The notes beneath the pieces were generated by a model that saw nothing but the letters and a program-made list of their open reading frames with translations, ran no database searches and was not told where the DNA came from. A stretch of DNA of 64,000 nucleotides from Rhizophlyctis rosea (taxonomy: Eukaryota; Chytridiomycota; Chytridiomycetes; Rhizophlyctidales; Rhizophlyctidaceae): NCBI GenBank assembly GCA_027596075.1, contig JADGJC010000021.1:124001-188000 (forward strand), in the 5' to 3' direction. Position numbers and translations under genes: made by a program. Below, piece after piece: positions 21,743 through 38,966 of the stretch (position 1 is its first letter; every line of letters starts with the position of its first letter).

Positions 21743-22128
21743 TTAGGTGTACAGATCCTCCTCTGGGTCCGCTTGGGCTTTTTTCTCGGTGACTTCCATT
21801 TCCGCTTTCACAAGATGTTTGCCAGGGATCATGACGAGGCCCAGGAAGCGCTTTTCACCTTTTCACCGAAAGCCAAACAAAATTCCAGTTCAGGAACTAT
21901 AGAGCAGCATCGATGACTCCCAAAGTACGAATACATACCAAACTTATTGGACTCCTCCGTTCCACTCAAAATTATGTTCCTTCCCTTATCTATGCACATA
22001 AAGTGGCCTACGAAGACGCGACCGTCTGAGGCTGTTATGCGGCATTTGCGCGATAAGTAGGTGCGTAGCTTTGCTACGTCCGGGTGGTCTGGAATGGGAC
22101 TGGGTGCAGTGTCGGCGTTATCTGTCAT
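21743..22128 (-). CDS. NAA38: NatC auxiliary subunit NAA38 / LSMD1 (Sm-like)
   Basis: Starts MTDNADTAPSPIPDHPDV and continues with an Sm fold: KLRTYLSRKCRITASDGRVF, VGHFMCIDKGRNIILSGTEE (Sm1 motif with ITASDGR..VG.F...D), then, after an intron starting GTATGT, KRFLGLVMIPGKHLVKAEME. It ends EEDLYT-stop. LGLVMIPGKH is the LSMD1-type Sm2 replacement that separates it from splicing LSm proteins. It should act with NAA30/NAA35 in N-terminal acetylation. About 95-110 residues, normal for the family; the acceptor is either of two nearby AGs. It shares a ~240-bp divergent promoter with RRP5. Confidence 0.85.
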
Positions 22129-22371
22129 AGTGGCTGTCGATGGAATGGAAGGGGAACGTAGTGACAAGTGCAGTGAGGCCAGGAAGTCCGGGATTTTGAC
22201 GGGATTTTGAGGAAGCCTGGTTTGGTGGTGCAGCATGGCTTTTGTGTGCCGTGGCTTGCATGTTGAATTGTTTTTGACTTGCGCCACACGCGCGAGGTTA
22301 TTTTTATGTCCAAGACCGTCAATTTACTATCCTCCTGCTAGAGCCATTTCAGCACAAGGGCATCCGCAAAC

Positions 22372-25300
22372 ATGCCCTCCAAAGCAAAGGCAAAGGCAGT
22401 CCCTTCGCCGGGTCCGAAAGCTGTAGCTGCACCCGTGCCAACAAATAAGGATAAGAACCGAAAGCGGAAGGCGGACTCCCCCGCAGCACCTGCTCCTGCT
22501 CCGGCTGTCACTGCTGAGAAACCGTCAAAGAAAGTCAAAGTATCGGCCACTTCCACGAAAAAGCAACAAATTAGCGATGAAGCATCAACTACCAGCGTTT
22601 TGCAAGCACCTGTGGTGGAGGAGAGCTTCCCTCGCGGAGGAGCCTCCGCACTAACACCTTTGGAATACCGTGAAGTCGCCGATCAAGCAAAACACGACGT
22701 TTTGTTTGAGGTGAGTTTGGTCGGCTTACGCACGTCTGCTCAATCCGTGCTAAGGAATCCTTATCTCTTGAATAGCAATTGACAGAAGACGCCGAAGGCA
22801 AATCCCAAAAGAAAAAGCGCCGACGCCAAGAAGCAACCGACGCCCCCAAAGTCAAAAAATCCCGCAACATTAACAACGCAGACCCCCTCTCCTTCAAACG
22901 CATCAACATCGGCATGACCCTCCTCGGCTGCATCAAAGAAATCAACGACCTCGATCTAGCCGTCTCGCTCCCCAACCAACTCACCGGCTACGTCTCCATC
23001 ACCGAAATATCCGACCACATTTCCGCGCAAGTGGAGAAAGCCGCCAACGACGAGGACGAAGATGAGGACGCGGAGGTTCCGAATTTACGGGACTTTTTCT
23101 ACCTGGGACAACCAATCACGTGTGTGGTTATTTCGACGGAGGTTAACAAGGAGGGCGAGGGGAAGTCGAGGAGGAGGATTGAGTTGTCGCTGAAGCCGGA
23201 GTTGGTTAATGTTGGTGTTTCCGCGACGGATTTGTTTGTTGGGATGGTCTTTCCCGCGGTCATCACTAGCCAAGAGGATCACGGTTACTTGGTGTCGTGC
23301 GGATTCGATGGCATGTCTGGGTTCTTGCACAACAAGGCTGCTGAAAAGTACATCAAGGAACACAATGGAGGTCGGCCGTTGGCGGTTGGTCAGGTCGTGT
23401 TCTGCGCAGTTTCCAAATTGGACGAAGGTCGGAAAACTCTGAATCTTACTCTCGATCCGGAAACGGTTGCAAAAGCTGTGGTATGTTTCAATCATATCTC
23501 GTCCGTTCCGTTGACAACATCATATAACTCACATCCCGAATGTGTAGATACCCAACACGCAAGCACCGACAATGGACTCACTGAAAGCCGGTGGAACGGT
23601 CAATGCCAAAATCTCCAGTGTGGTGGAGAACGGACTGGTTCTGAGCTTCCTGGGCGTTTTTGAAGGAACTGTGGATTGGTTCCATTTCGGGCATGTGGTG
23701 AAGGACTCAAATGCCGATTTGTTTGAGAAGTATAAGGAGGGCCAGAAGGTTAGTGGTTGAACTTTGGTGAACGGCTCTGAGTTTGCATTTACTGGAACGA
23801 TCAAATTTCTAACTTTATTGCTCAGATTCGTGCGCGTCTCATTTACGTGGACCCTGCAAAGAAGAAGATCGGTTTGACACTCGCGCCCCACCTCCTCAGC
23901 TTGAAGCCCTTTGAATTCTCATCCAAAGTCGAAGTCGGGACCATTTTGGAGAAGGCGGAGGTGGCTAGAGTTGATCCCGCGACGGGTTTGATGTTGGAGT
24001 TGCCTGAAGTTGGAGCTGGATACGTTCATGTATGTTTCTTCCCGTTTGGAGGATGCTCGGCTACAGATACTCACGCTTATTTCCCCACAACAGATCTCGA
24101 AACTCGCCGACACGCGTGTCGAAAAGATCGACAAAAAGTTCAAACCAGGCACTACACATCCCGCTCGTGTTATCAACTTTGATTTCTGTGATGGGTTGGT
24201 TATCGTTACTTTTGAGCAAAGTATCATCAGTCAGCCGTTCATGCGGTATGAGGATATCAAGGCGGGAACCATGGTCAAGGTAATTTGGATGCATTTTGTT
24301 GTACATGTGTGATTGGGCTAATACGCGAATTGGGACATGCAGGGAGAAATATTGAAGTTGGAGGCATTTGGGATGCTGGTGTCCATTACGGGCAGCATCA
24401 AGGGGTTGTGTCCTAAGAGCCACTTGTCTGATGTAGCGCTGTCCAAACCGGAGCGTATGTTCAAAATCGGGACTTCTGTGAAATGTCAGGTAAAATATCC
24501 GCTCGATGAGTTCTGAAACTTCCCACTTCGGCTAAGATCTTTGCTTCTCTAGGTTCTCGAAGTAGACGCCAAAAAGAAACGCTTGATTTTGACCCACAAA
24601 AAGTCCCTTATGGGATCCAACCTCCCACCAATCACGTCCTACACCGATGTGCAGCCAGGACAACTGGCCATGGGTGTCATTACCGCTATCAAAGATTACG
24701 GCGCCATCGTCACCTTCTACAACGACGTGCACGCTCTCATCCCCATTGCCGAGCTCAGCGAACAGTTTACCAAACACCCTTCTGAGGTCGTAAAACCCGG
24801 ACAGGTAGTCAAATGTCGGGTGTTGACTGTCGAACCGGAAACGGAGAAGATGAGAGTTAGTTTGAAGCTTTCAGGTGGTTCGTCCGTCACTTCTGCGTCG
24901 AAAACGAACTCAGCGGCAGGCATAAACATCGGACAAATCCTTTCCGGGAAGATTGTCACCGTTGCGCCGGAAGGTGTTGTGGTCGAACTTACCCCATCAG
25001 GCGCACAGGGCTTTATCGCAAAAGCGCACTTGAGTGATCATGCCAGTCTTAGGGAGAAGATTTTGCAGGGGATGAAGGAAGGGCAGGTCGTGAATGATGT
25101 TTTGGTGATTGGGAAGGATGAGAAGGGTCGTGGGAGGGTGCAGTTGAGTAGGAAGGGGCTTATGGTGCGAGAGGCGAAGAAGAGAGGGGATGTGGAACCG
25201 AATGCTGCGGATGTGAAGGAGGGGGAGGTGCTGCCGGGATATGTGAGGGCGATTTTGGAACATGGTGCTATTGTTGCGTTGGGTAATGGGTCGGTGGGAC

Positions 25301-28300
25301 TTGTTAAGATTCAGGTAGGGCTGGTGTGTCATGCTTTGCAGAAGAAAAGTAGTCCTGACATAATGCATCCGTACAGAACGTGTCCGACGGTTTCGTCTCC
25401 AAGGTCTCTGACCACCTAAAGCCTGGGCAATCCGTTCTCGCCTACGTCACATCGATCAACGAGGACGGTCGCGTCGGTCTCAGCTTGAAACAATCCCAAC
25501 TCCTCACCGCCGACACCATCTCAGCATACGAAACCGGCTACCTCCAATCTTTCTTCGACGAACAGGAATCCGTACAGCTCCAAGCCTCCAAAAAGGGCAA
25601 GACGGATGCCACCAAGACGTGGACCTCTAAGTTCGCGATCGGTGCCATCGTGCAGGGCAAAGTGACGAAGATGTTGCCGTATGGGACGCTGGTGGATCTT
25701 GGTGAGGGTGTGTCAGGGTTAATTACGAAGAGCGGGAGCAAGCAGGAAGCTGTGGCGGGTGGGGCGACGGTGAAGTGTAAAGTTGTGGATGTGGATGTCG
25801 AGAAGAAGATTGTGGATTTGGTTGTTGCGAGGGAGGGGATGGAGAACAGTGGGAGTAACGTTGATAAGGGGGTTGTTGAGAAGGTAGGGTTGGCGAGGTG
25901 TTCTCCATTCTCATTTCTGACATGCCAATAACTCTCCATGATGTAGCTCAACCAGATTCAGAAGAAGAACGCTGTCGTCGATGGTGTTGTCGAAGTCGTG
26001 AAGGAGTCCTACTCCATCCTTACATTACCCAACCACCACCATGCCGTCGCATACGTTTTATCAAGCAACATCAACGCTTCGGGGACCGCGTTCACCAAGT
26101 TCAAAGTTGGTCAGAACGTCAACGTCCGAATCACTCAAAGCGTTGGCGGGGCTGCTAAAAATGGTGTGGCTAAGCAACGCGCCATTGCAATCCCTGTTGC
26201 GAAGAAAGCCCAGACGGAAGAGCTTTTGAGCGCAAAACGGGTCGTGAAGGAGGCTGTTGACCCGGATATCAAGACGCTTGAGGACTTCACTCCCGGCCGT
26301 GTGGTAAAGGGTCGTGTGCAGTCGGTGAAGGAAGGGCAAGTCAACATTGTATTGGGCGCAAACTTGAAGGGACGGGTGCACATCACGGAAGTGGCGGATA
26401 AGTTGGAAGACTTGGCGGACCCGAAACACCCGTTTAAGAGTTTCAAGGTTGGGAATGTGATGGAGTTCAAGGTTATTGGATTCCATGATGCGAAGACGCA
26501 CGCGTTCTTGCCGTTCACACATAACAACCCGGTGGCGAAGGTTGTAGTGGAGTTGACGGCGAGGCCTTCGGAGCTTGCACTTCCGGCGCATGAGTTGACC
26601 GAGAAGGCTACTACACCGGTTCGGCTTGATAGCTTGGAGGTTGGAACAAAACACCTCGGTTTCGTTCAGAGTGCGACGGAGGACGCGTTGTGGATTGCGT
26701 TGGGGACGCATGTTCTGGGGCGGCTATCGGTGTTCGAGCTCGCTGCTGGCAAGAAGAACTTTGTAGATCTGGAGAAGGAGTTCCCCAGTGGGTTGGCGAT
26801 GGAAGTGTATGTCCTTTCGAAGAAGTTGGAGAAGAAGTCCTTGGATTTCACTCTGCGGGAGGAGGCCGCTAAGATGAATTACGATACACTGAAGGCGGGG
26901 CAAGTCCTCATTGGACGAGTGACGAAAGTCAACCCTGAACAAGGATTGGTGATCCAACTTGCTCCACATCTTTACGGACGGGCGCATTTGACGGATTTGA
27001 GGGATCGGTACCCAAAGAGCGGGACGGATGGGTTTGAGAAGGGGGACATCGTTAGGTGTTACGTTTTGGGAGTTGATAAGGCCAACAAGCAGGTGGATCT
27101 GTCCTTGAGGGCGTCGAGGGTCGGTGGAGCCGAACAGGGCAAGAAGCAGGGTAAGAAGAACGAGAATGAATCTGCTGTTGCGCGTGCTGTTGCGGCGCCG
27201 GAGATCAAGGGGATTGAGGATGTGAAGGCGGACGAGGTTGTGGTTGGATATGTGAGAAATACGTCGGAGAAGGGATGTTTCGTGAGCTTGAACCGGACGA
27301 TTGGGGCGAGGGTTAAGATTTCGGATTTGAGTGATGCGTATATTAAGGATTGGAAGGCGGCGTTCAAGAAGGGGATGTTGGTTAAGGGGAAGGTCTTGAG
27401 GTGAGGGTTTTTTAAGTTCCTTGCATTTATGCATAGATTATTGATGAAATGTATTTTGACAGCGTGGATCATGAGAAAAACCAAGTAGAAATGTCGCTGA
27501 AGAACAGTGTGGTTGATCCTAGCTCAGTTGGTGACCAGATCACGTTCGAGGATTTGGCACAAGGGAAGAAAGTGAAGGGTACTATCAAGGCTATCCAGCC
27601 TTTCGGAGTGTTTATTCAGTTGCAGAACAGCAACATTAGTGGATTGTGCCACGCCTCGGAGGTAAAATTGTTAGGTTCTCATTTGCAGTCAAAGAAGATG
27701 TTTCTAACATTTGTCGGCACTAGCTGTCTGATACATTCGTGGACCCCGCGAAGATTGACAAACTGTACTCTGTCGGAGATTCGGTGAAGGCGACTGTTCT
27801 CAAAGTGGATGCGGAGAAGAAGAAGGTTTCTTTGGGTCTTAAGGCGTCGTATTTCGATGATGAGGATGCGGAAGCGGAGGATGCTGATAGTGATGTTGAT
27901 ATGGAGGATGCTGAGAGTGGGGAGGAGATTGAGTTTGAAGGGATGGAGGTTGATGTTGAGGAGGAGGAGGAGGAGGAGGAGGAGGAGGAGGATGCACAGG
28001 ACGGTGGGGGTGATGAAGAAGATGCTGAAGAGGGCATAGAGCTTGGTGAGGAGGACGAGGAGGACGATGATGTAGACAGCGACGATGACAGATACGGAGG
28101 GTTGGTGATGAATCTCGGGGATGATAGCGAGGAGGATGGGGAAGACGACGAGGAGGGAGAGGTAGAAGCGCTGGATATTGGGGACTTCAACTGGGATGGG
28201 GAAACAGACGGTGCAACCAATGACGCAGATGCCGCTTCGTCCGACGAAGACGCCGACGACGATGGCAAGGCGGCAGCAACAAAGAAGAAGTCGCGTCGTG

Positions 28301-29387
28301 CCAAGCAACGTGCTAAGCGTGAAGAAGAGGAACGGATAGCCCAAAAGGAAATTTCTCTACTGGAGGGAGATCAAGCACCGGAAGTTGCAGAAGATTTCGA
28401 ACGTCTTCTGTTGGGTTCGCCGAACAGTTCGTACCTGTGGATCAAGTTCATGGCGTTCCAGCTTCAAATGGCGGAGGTTGATAAGGCGCGGGCGGTTGCG
28501 GAGCGGGCGTTGAAGACCATTAGTTTTAGGGAGGAGCAGGAGAAGATGAACGTGTGGGTTGCGTTGATGAATTTGGAGAACACGTATGGGACGCAGGAGA
28601 GTTTGTTGAAGGTGTTTGAGAGGGCGATTGTCATGAATGATCCCAAGGCGATGCATATGCATTTGGTTCGGATTTATGAGAGGACGCAGAAGTTGGATGT
28701 AGGTTTTGGCTTTTGGCTTTTTGGCTTTTTGAAGACTTGAGGAAGCTGACGAGGATTTTCTTCGATTTTAGCTTGCGGAGCAGCTCTTCCAATCCATTAC
28801 AAAACGGTTCAAGGAGAGCTCAAAGGTGTGGACGACATTTGGGCTGTTCCAGTTGAAGCGGGGCAAGGTTGAGGAGGCGCGGAAGATTTTGCAGAGGAGT
28901 TTGCAGAGTTTGGCGAAACGGAAACGTGAGTTTGGTCATTTTAACAATTGTTTCTTCGGTCTGAATACTCATTATTGAAACTTTGGACATTTACAGACGT
29001 CAAAACGATCTGCAAATTCGCTCAAATGGAGTTTAAATACGGCGAACCGGAACGTGGACGGACGATTTTCGAAGGCATCATGAGCAATTATCCCAAGAGG
29101 GTGGACTTGTGGTCGGTATATTTGGATATGGAGATCAGGAATGGGGATGTCGCCATTACTCGGTAAGTTTCTTCTGTAATCATGTTCGTTTGTCATATCA
29201 TTTCTCATTCTTCTTCTCAACCAGCCGTCTGTTCGAACGTGTAATCAAGCTGAAACTGTCCTCTAAAAAGATGAAGTTCTTCTTCAAGAAGTATCTAGAT
29301 TTTGAGAAGAACAAGGGGACACCAGAAGGTGTGGAGCATGTTAAGCAAGCTGCTGTGGCATATGTTGAGGGATTGCAGAGGGAGTAA
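22372..29387 (+). CDS. RRP5: rRNA biogenesis protein RRP5 (PDCD11)
   Basis: Scaffold of early pre-ribosomes needed for cleavages giving both 18S and 5.8S rRNA; nucleolar. The N terminus is basic and Ala/Pro-rich ([27 protein letters not shown]). A long series of S1 RNA-binding domains follows, seen as repeated units such as [76 protein letters not shown] and [20 protein letters not shown]. An acidic linker (28 kb) then precedes C-terminal HAT/TPR repeats ([60 protein letters not shown]), ending [12 protein letters not shown]. Full-length and unbroken; the order S1 array then HAT array is diagnostic. At least fifteen short introns. Confidence 0.95.
27958..27990 (+). repeat. (GAG)11 trinucleotide tract inside RRP5
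   Basis: Eleven uninterrupted GAG codons encode poly-Glu in the acidic linker between the S1 and HAT regions of RRP5. The surrounding 300 bp is also rich in GAG/GAT. It is in frame and tolerated by an already acidic, probably disordered linker. Confidence 0.95.
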
Positions 29388-29920
29388 TGCTTCACACAAT
29401 CAGTCTTTGTTTTTACGCATTGTAATATATTTGTATTTATCCTTTGTTTTATCACTATTGAAAGCTGACTTTGTATCGATCACCCGTCAAGTCTTGAAGA
29501 TCGATGTTTGTGTGTGTTGTGGGCAGACGATTGGCATGCATCTATCGCAGTTTTTTGTCGTACTGTGTTAAGTGGAGCGCATAAATCAACACCACAAATC
29601 AATGCTCATTCGGCATAAGGGGAGGGGATTCTGAATGCGAATGGAAAGAAGGGACAGACACACGGATTTCAAACCGTGTGCACGTCGTCACACAGAGGAG
29701 AAACTGTAAAACCTTGGACAAGCTTCTTGGTGTGGCGGTGGGGCAGTTTCGCAATGCTTGTTTGTTTACCCCAGCGACCACGAAGTTCACACCGTGATCA
29801 TCCTCCAACTGCTTGGAAACAGATGTTATATATAATGGACTGTGACGATTGCAAGCACACTCAAAACTATCGGCCACCAGCTGTCTCCATCCGTCTCCCT
29901 TGAACTGCACAGGCAGCGAC
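29388..29920. other. Intergenic, no gene seen
   Basis: AT-rich just after the RRP5 stop (tttgttttta, tgtaatatatttgtattta), consistent with its 3' end region. The remainder should be the promoter of the hydrolase; a TATA-like word (tatatataatgg) lies about 90 bp before its ATG. Confidence 0.5.
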
Positions 29921-31003
29921 ATGAGCACCACTCTCCCAAACACAAGAGAGGAAATCCTTGCAATGGGCGCGCCTGCTCCCGAATTCGATAAGATTTACAA
30001 GGAGAAGGGAGAGCCGCAAATCCCTGATGATATCGCCGTCCTCAAACGGATTGTCCAGAGTGGTCTTCCCATGATGCAAGCAAAGTATGCCTCTACCCGA
30101 CCAGCCAACATCACTGAATCAGAGCATACCATTCCCCTCGGCAAGGGCATTACATCACGCATCATCGTCTGCCATCTCACCGCGCTCGATGACAAGCCTT
30201 CCCCGCTCATTGTCCTGTTCCATGGCGGCGGCCATTGCATTGCATTTCCTGAAACCGAGCTCGATGTTGCGCGCGCCCTTGCCACTGCACATAATGCCAC
30301 CGTCATCTGCCCGTCTGTCCGTCTCGCTCCAGAAGATCCGTTCCCAGCCACCGTCAATGACGGATGGGCCGTCGTGCAATACCTTGCAAACGAAGCCATA
30401 GCCCCACATGATCCAGCGAAACCGATCTTTCCTCCACAGACCGATGCCAAAGCCGGCTTCATTGTCGGTGGAAGCTCCTCTGGTGCCAATCTGGCGGCTG
30501 CCTTATGTCCTCTGGCTAAGGATTCCAAACTCAATCCACCACTCACTGGCCAGTATCTGTGCTGCGGCGGTTACATTGATTTCAACCGCGTCCCCGATAA
30601 ATACCGCCACCTCTACCTCTCCTACAACCAGAACGCCCAATCTCCTATCCTAACCCGCAAGTTCCTCCTCATGTTCCGCAACGCCCTACAACCTGATCCA
30701 GACTCGCCGCTATGGGCCCCTATGGTCCAACATCATCCGGATGATGCGCCGGGAGAAGTCAAAAATGGGCTGATGGGTTTACCGCCAGCCTACTTCCAAG
30801 CGTGCGGAATGGATCTGAGTAGAGATGATAGTTTGATTTACGAGAAGGTGCTGAGGGAGGAGTGTGGTATTGAGACTAGAATAGATCTGTACCCGGGATA
30901 TCCTCATTGTTGGTGGAACATCTATCCGGAGCTGGAATTGAGCAAGAAGAGGATGCAGGATACCATCAGTGGCATTGGGTGGTTGTTGGAGCGGACGGCT
31001 TGA
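29921..31003 (+). CDS. HSL-family alpha/beta hydrolase (esterase), intronless
   Basis: A single 360-residue open frame starting MSTTLPNTREEIL. It carries every element of the hormone-sensitive-lipase family: oxyanion-hole motif LIVLFHGGGHCIAF, CPSVRLAPEDPFPA, nucleophile elbow VGGSSSGANLAAAL (G-S-S-S-G, Ser186 by count), an acidic candidate in ACGMDLSRDDSLIYE and the His in YPGYPHCWW. There is no signal peptide or membrane span, so it is probably a cytosolic carboxylesterase; the substrate cannot be read. It is the only long protein gene here without an intron, and its first half is richer in C-ending codons than its neighbours, which hints at later acquisition or retrocopying. Confidence 0.9.
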   Translation: MSTTLPNTREEILAMGAPAPEFDKIYKEKGEPQIPDDIAVLKRIVQSGLPMMQAKYASTRPANITESEHTIPLGKGITSRIIVCHLTALDDKPSPLIVLFHGGGHCIAFPETELDVARALATAHNATVICPSVRLAPEDPFPATVNDGWAVVQYLANEAIAPHDPAKPIFPPQTDAKAGFIVGGSSSGANLAAALCPLAKDSKLNPPLTGQYLCCGGYIDFNRVPDKYRHLYLSYNQNAQSPILTRKFLLMFRNALQPDPDSPLWAPMVQHHPDDAPGEVKNGLMGLPPAYFQACGMDLSRDDSLIYEKVLREECGIETRIDLYPGYPHCWWNIYPELELSKKRMQDTISGIGWLLERTA

Positions 31004-31524
31004 ATAGTTGTATGGATAGATGTGATGTCATGCTTTCAAATTGTTCTGTCCAATTGTAATCCGTTTACCTCCGTTTGGCATGCTGCAAGCGCTCTGCATA
31101 TTACGAACGACATTGTTCGTTTCTCACCCAAAGCCAGCGTTTGGACCCTGGAAGGGGGCAGGAGTTACGCGAGGGTCCTAAGCAACTGTCACACCGCCAC
31201 GAGAACGTCTCTGATAGATGCTTTCGTCAACTCCTTGTTTCTTTTTACGGCTAAGTTTATGGGTCACCCACCCACTGACTACTTGCCGCCTTATGCGATC
31301 GGTCACTGTTGATCGTCCCTCTCAGATACCCTACGGAGCTTACTTCATCAGTAAACAAATGTCGTCTGATAGCTTTGCCTCCGTCCGGACTTCGATCACA
31401 CAATAAGAATATCACACCTACCGGTTCCCAAATAGCCTCAGCTGTGACCCTCATTGGCCCATCCCAACGCTAAACGCAAATTCCTCACTTTGTACATAGA
31501 CGTCGATTCTTTGCTTTAAGCATA
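31004..31524. other. Intergenic, ARMC4 promoter side
   Basis: No supported gene. Frames at 31022-31312 (+) and 31257-31454 (-) oppose each other and have no motif. Confidence 0.5.
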
Positions 31525-36497
<4,973 letters not shown>

Positions 36498-36666
36498 TCA
36501 ATTGATCTTAATCCACATCATTATTTCAAATGTCCTACATGAGAATCATCCGAGATTAGTGAATACACGAACTCCTACCATAAACGCAATAACAAACTTG
36601 ATTGTGAACTCCATCAATATATACAAAAGTTCAGATTTACCAGCGACAATCATCAAGAAAGAATAA

Positions 36667-38966
36667 TTACTTCTTTCCAAAAAAGCTCAACAAAGTCTTC
36701 TGTTGAGCCTTTCCACCAGCCTTCCCTCCCGCCCCCGTCTTCCCACCACCACACCCAGCTCCCCCCGCCGCCGCCCCTCCCTTCTTCCCTTTTGCCGCCG
36801 GTCCTGCGTCCTCACTAGCGGCTTCAGTAGGTGCCGGCGGTGGTGTTACAACCTTTTGCTTCTTCGCTGGACGGGCAGCTTCGTCTTCTGAATATGACTC
36901 CCAGTCCGAATAATCGACAGTTTCTGCAAGATACGTAGTCGGTCAACACATCGTGTGTAGGTTCAAAATATGAAGCAAAAGAACATACTCATATATTTCC
37001 CCTCCATGACATGTTTTTGCTTCTTCACACGTCGTCTCTTCCGAACACGTCGAGTTCCGGGTGCATCTGGGATCCAGGCCATGTTTTCAGTATTGACAGA
37101 CGGAAAAAAATACCGAACGACCAACCTTCAGCAGCCGGAGATTCCACTGGTGATGCATCCTCCATAACCTCATCTTCGGCTGGTTGTGGCGGAGTCTCGT
37201 CCCCATCCTCTTCCATTGCATCCTTTGCAGGCTCTGTCGATGCTTGGGCCAACTTTCGCAATTGCTTGACTTCCTGATCTGACTCCTCTGCCCCTGTGTA
37301 ATGGGTATTGTGAGTGGTTATGTCTTCATTCGGCCGAATCTTTTGGCTCGTACCTGACTCGCCATCACCCTCATCATCCTCAAACATCCGACTAAGCTCC
37401 GCTTCTTGCTTAGCTCGTTTTTGTTTATCCGCCTCGGACTCAACTGGCTTACTGGGAGGCGATTTTCGTTTGTCTTTTGATTTGTCTTTTGATTTCTCTT
37501 TTGCTTTCTCTTTTGATGTTTGGTTTGGTACTTCCGAATTCTTATTTGATTCGTCTTTGGCACTGTCTTTGGGTGCTGACGAAGCGCCTTTCGTGAAGCT
37601 GTCAAAGAAGGAGGATTTCTTCTTGAGGAGCTCCGGCTTCTTCGCTTCTGCCTTTTTAGGTTCGCTGAGACGTAAGTTCAGGGTTAGAGGATCTTACTGT
37701 GTCTGTGTCTGAGCAATGTTGATACCTTGCGCTAGCGTCCTTATTCAGGGTCGGTGCTTTTGAAGCGTGTGTATTGGCAGAATTTGAGGTGGTAGCCTTC
37801 TCCTGCAATCAATTGGATCAATGGCACCTCAAGGAAAGAAATCAATTGGCGAAATTGCTTCGATATCTACCTTCGCAGGTTGAGCCGGGCCCGACTTCCC
37901 TTTCTCCAACTTCCGTGCCTCACCCGTTCCAGACTTTGCAGCTTGATTTCCTATTGCTCCCGATGGCTTTTGGTGCTTTACATGCGAATTTTGCACAATG
38001 CGGCACTTTCTGGGTCGTGCATAAGATTTGCAGTACGGCCCCTTCAAGTCAAATGCATGACCTACTTGATCAAATCCAAATTATCTTCCTTATCCACTTG
38101 AAAATCAACCATGAATAATGGGTCTGATGTCTGACCACGGCACCAGCTAACAGTCAATTTACGTGCTATCATCAAAAGTAATACATCATTCATTCATACC
38201 TTTAGCTTGGATGGTTGCACACTATATACATGGACGCTACATTGTTGGAATTCCCGTTTCCTTTCTGATGGTATCAAAAATATGTCAAGTCGCGCTCAAA
38301 TAAAAGGCATTGGCAGACTCATTACCATCGAGGTCAACTTCATCTACAATCTGCGCCACAAGCCCTTCTCCACTTAGCGGTACGCCTTGCAAGTAGTAGA
38401 TGGTATGTAAAGGGTCGGGACGTGGTGACTGGACAAAGTCGTAGAGCATTCTGCAGAGTCAGATGGTGAAGGACGCAGGCTTATCGTCAGTTCTTGTTAC
38501 AATACGGGCAGTAAACTTCGAGGGCGTGGAGCCCCTTTCTGGCATTTTGAGAATTTGGAGCCAACGTTCAGGGTCCACTTCCTACTTGTACGGCAGACAT
38601 TTCTGACATACGGAAGACAACTCCCACGTCACGGAAGACAATTCCGCCCTCACGGGAACGCGTCCAATGTCACGGCAAACAAGTCCGACGCAACCGCGTC
38701 ACTTTCTGGCAGTTGGCCGCGCGCAGTCCAAGATGGTGACTTATGGAAGGGTCGTTCAGGGGAATAAGCTCTATCATAAACTCACCGTTTGGCTGTGTTT
38801 ACATCGACCTGCATCTTCCTGCTCAACCATTTGTACGTGACCTAAGAAGTCAATTTCAGTTCCTGTATGCAATATTTCTGCACCAATATTCTACGAAGAT
38901 GGCGGTAGTTACCACTTGTTTGTTGTGGACGATAGCATTTTCCAAAACATCTAGATGGTCAGTCAT
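36667..38966 (-). CDS. POLD3: DNA polymerase delta subunit 3 (POLD3/Cdc27)
   Basis: Non-catalytic polymerase delta subunit that bridges to PCNA. Exon 1 reads MTDHLDVLENAIVHNKQVV, exon 2 TYKWLSRKMQVDVNTAKR, exon 3 MLYDFVQSPRPDPLHTIYYL then QGVPLSGEGLVAQIVDEVDL, the conserved N-terminal domain order. The rest is low-complexity, Lys/Glu/Ser-rich and disordered, as in the family. The extreme C terminus is a textbook PIP box, AQQKTLLSFFGKK-stop (36667-36705). Intron 2 (38451-38785) is 335 nt, several times longer than the others, and contains a short minisatellite. Exon edges in the disordered middle are approximate. Confidence 0.85.
38589..38695. repeat. Minisatellite of ~20-21 bp in POLD3 intron 2
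   Basis: Five successive imperfect units start acgg: acggcagacatttctgacat, acggaagacaactcccacgt, acggaagacaattccgccct, acgggaacgcgtccaatgt and acggcaaacaagtccgacg. Units two and three are nearly identical in their first 14 bases. It lies wholly inside the long second intron of POLD3. Confidence 0.75.

Noticed and set aside
27679..28344. 221-residue Leu/Ile-rich and 194-residue Ser-rich minus-strand frames
   Set aside because: Antisense of the GAG/GAT-rich RRP5 acidic linker, which automatically yields long open Leu- or Ser-rich frames.
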